Below are positions 62,667 to 64,000 of a stretch of DNA of 64,000 nucleotides, piece after piece (the first letter of the stretch is position 1; the number at the start of each line of letters is the position of its first letter). Position numbers and translations under genes: made by a program. Below the pieces are notes generated by a model. The model was not told the origin of the DNA. It saw only the letters and a program-made list of their open reading frames with translations, and searched no databases. The DNA comes from Flavobacteriaceae bacterium (GTDB lineage: Bacteria; Bacteroidota; Bacteroidia; Flavobacteriales; Flavobacteriaceae), in contig CP031964.1 in NCBI GenBank assembly GCA_003443635.1, forward strand, positions 1,272,321 through 1,336,320. The letters are read 5' to 3'.

Positions 62667-63982
62667 TCTTTATAATACCAAAACGGAATACGAGAAATAC
62701 GAGTGTTAATAGTATCGTTTCTTCTAATTCTTAAACGATTAACTCCTAATATGTGTTTGCCATCTTCTAAAGCTTTTGTACTAACATAGGTTTCAAATCC
62801 TAGCTTTCCATTTTTACTCTTAGCTAAAATAAAATTAGTGTCATAATCAGTAGTATCTATTCTTACAGAATAAATATCGTTGAATGTTTTTAAATAAGAC
62901 CGTCTTAAACTATCTCTTTTGCGAAAGTTAATGTTTGTACCAAAGCTAATACCTGAGGTTAATCCTCTAGCATCTTCTTCAGGTCTTAATTTAGGATTAA
63001 AATCAAAAATATTATCTTCAATATTTTCAGAATACAAAACAAAAACTTTTATATAATTTTCTGAAATCACTTTTGATTGAATAGCTACATTATCTATAAA
63101 TCCATTAGTCTCATCTAATAAGTTTTCATAATTGTTGTTATTTGCAACATAACTATTTGATGATATATCTGAATGAAGATAATTTGAGACTTTGTAATTA
63201 AAAGAAGTTGCTAATGCAATTAAAATATAAAATGGCACTAATGCCAAGCTGAGGCGTTTTCCAAATTTGTTATCTAAAAAGTTATAAACTAGTGGGCGAT
63301 ACAAAAAAGATAAAGTTATAAAGCTAAACACCCAATATACTGGAAAATATATTTTAGACAACCATTTTTTCTTTTTAAGAAAACCAAGAGTAATAAAATC
63401 GAGAAGCGTTAAAAGTAAGCCAATAGAAATAAAAACGACAGCGGAAACACCAACTCCGAGAGATAGCCAATTTGGTAAGTTATCGTTGTCTATTAATTGA
63501 GTTGAAATTAAAACAATGGTTAATACGGTAAAAGTAATTGCTAATACATAAAATATGAGTAAAAATGATACTGCAAAAATAACACTACAATAATTTTCTA
63601 GAGTACCAATATATTTGTCAAAAGAGCCAACTCGTTTTTTTAAATATTTTGTGAATTTTGCACTGTATTTTAGGCTATCATAATCAATATCACCAGAAAC
63701 ATAGCGTAATCCTAAAGCACCAATCCATAAGCCTCGTAATAATACATGAAGTAATAAATTGAAAATTAATATCGAACAAGATATTAATGCAATTAATAGA
63801 GTAACAAATTTATAAATTTGTTGACTATTTTGCGCTTCGTTAAACCCTTCGGAAATTGTAGGAATTGCTGTAAATAAACCAAAAATGGCAAAACCAGAGA
63901 TTAATAATTCTAACTGCCAACTTTCTTCTTGAAGTTTTTGAAGTAGCTTTTTAAATTCTGGTTTAGTATAGTCATTATTCAT
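62663..63982 (-). CDS. Polytopic membrane protein of unknown function
   Basis: The 439-residue protein has about six membrane helices (about 24-40, 57-82, 132-162, 171-200, 212-236 and 243-263). A periplasmic-type beta-rich C-terminal half of about 170 residues follows (VIQSKV-like strands: NVAIQSKVISENYIKVFVLY, then GLTSGISFGTNINFRKRD, and the end SRIPFWYYKD). I do not recognise a family. The ATG at 63980-63982 is 18 bases from the window edge, so its upstream region is not visible. It lies tail to tail with the sigma/anti-sigma pair. Confidence 0.75.
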   Translation of the reverse strand: MNNDYTKPEFKKLLQKLQEESWQLELLISGFAIFGLFTAIPTISEGFNEAQNSQQIYKFVTLLIALISCSILIFNLLLHVLLRGLWIGALGLRYVSGDIDYDSLKYSAKFTKYLKKRVGSFDKYIGTLENYCSVIFAVSFLLIFYVLAITFTVLTIVLISTQLIDNDNLPNWLSLGVGVSAVVFISIGLLLTLLDFITLGFLKKKKWLSKIYFPVYWVFSFITLSFLYRPLVYNFLDNKFGKRLSLALVPFYILIALATSFNYKVSNYLHSDISSNSYVANNNNYENLLDETNGFIDNVAIQSKVISENYIKVFVLYSENIEDNIFDFNPKLRPEEDARGLTSGISFGTNINFRKRDSLRRSYLKTFNDIYSVRIDTTDYDTNFILAKSKNGKLGFETYVSTKALEDGKHILGVNRLRIRRNDTINTRISRIPFWYYKD

Positions 63983-64000
63983 TTTGTAAAATGTTGGTTA

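Overview
The window reads as one 64-kb piece of a low-GC (about one third G+C by eye) chromosome from a member of the Bacteroidota, almost certainly the family Flavobacteriaceae. The evidence is as follows. Promoters fit the Bacteroidota pattern TTG-N18-20-TAnnTTTG. Shine-Dalgarno sequences are nearly absent, with one striking exception in front of rpsU. There is a secreted giant protein with a type IX secretion type-B C-terminal domain, next to SprF/PorP and OmpA-like partners. Many families here are Bacteroidota favourites (DUF1343, DUF2851, DUF3467, DUF5916, DUF4369). No IS element, prophage, CRISPR array or rRNA operon is visible.

Layout. 1-13.8 kb is a mixed housekeeping region: a lipoprotein cut by the window edge, a methyltransferase, a YkgJ-type cysteine-cluster protein, a sterol-desaturase-like hydroxylase, a NamZ-like exo-muramidase, a LolC/E-type permease, a cystathionine beta-synthase-like enzyme, a K+ channel, an alanine:cation symporter, an HhH protein and an acyl-CoA dehydrogenase. 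13.9-29.4 kb is the conserved translation/transcription block: rpsU, a Xer-type recombinase, hpf, four tRNAs (Thr-TGT, Tyr-GTA, Gly-TCC, Thr-GGT), tuf, tRNA-Trp, secE, nusG, rplK-rplA-rplJ-rplL, rpoB, rpoC and a DUF3467 gene. The gaps in this block carry several RNA hairpins that could set the stoichiometry of the products. On the minus strand a small Fe-S protein and prfC follow.

31.7-40.4 kb is a type IX secretion module: a 1869-residue repeat adhesin, an SprF/PorP-like outer-membrane protein and an OmpA-family protein, under a clear promoter and closed by a strong terminator. 40.5-42.7 kb is a compact operon (idi, queD, manA and a small conserved gene). On the minus strand come DUF5916, DUF819 and DUF4369 genes. 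Next is a very tightly packed six-gene minus-strand operon (49.9 to 47.07 kb): an SPFH/band-7 protein, a small glycine-rich membrane protein broken by an in-frame TGA, a DUF4177 protein, a DUF1648 membrane protein, a secreted alpha/beta-hydrolase and an Arc-type ribbon-helix-helix protein. A paralogous hydrolase lies just upstream. A gene-free stretch of about 700 bases (51.09-51.79 kb) appears to encode one or two structured small RNAs.

51.8-61.0 kb holds AlkB, a secreted VanX-like D,D-dipeptidase, an acetamidase/formamidase-like lipoprotein, a TPR protein, a DUF1624 protein, DoxX, a carboxypeptidase-regulatory-like protein and a DUF885 metallopeptidase. The right end carries an ECF sigma factor with a translationally overlapping membrane protein (candidate anti-sigma factor). 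A divergent small membrane gene has a promoter with the same TGTAACC-N17-GTC pattern as the sigma gene, so the locus looks like a small self-regulated envelope-stress unit.

Family assignments are from recognition of motifs and overall sequence pattern; no database search was possible. Regulatory sites and RNAs are inferences from visible sequence patterns.
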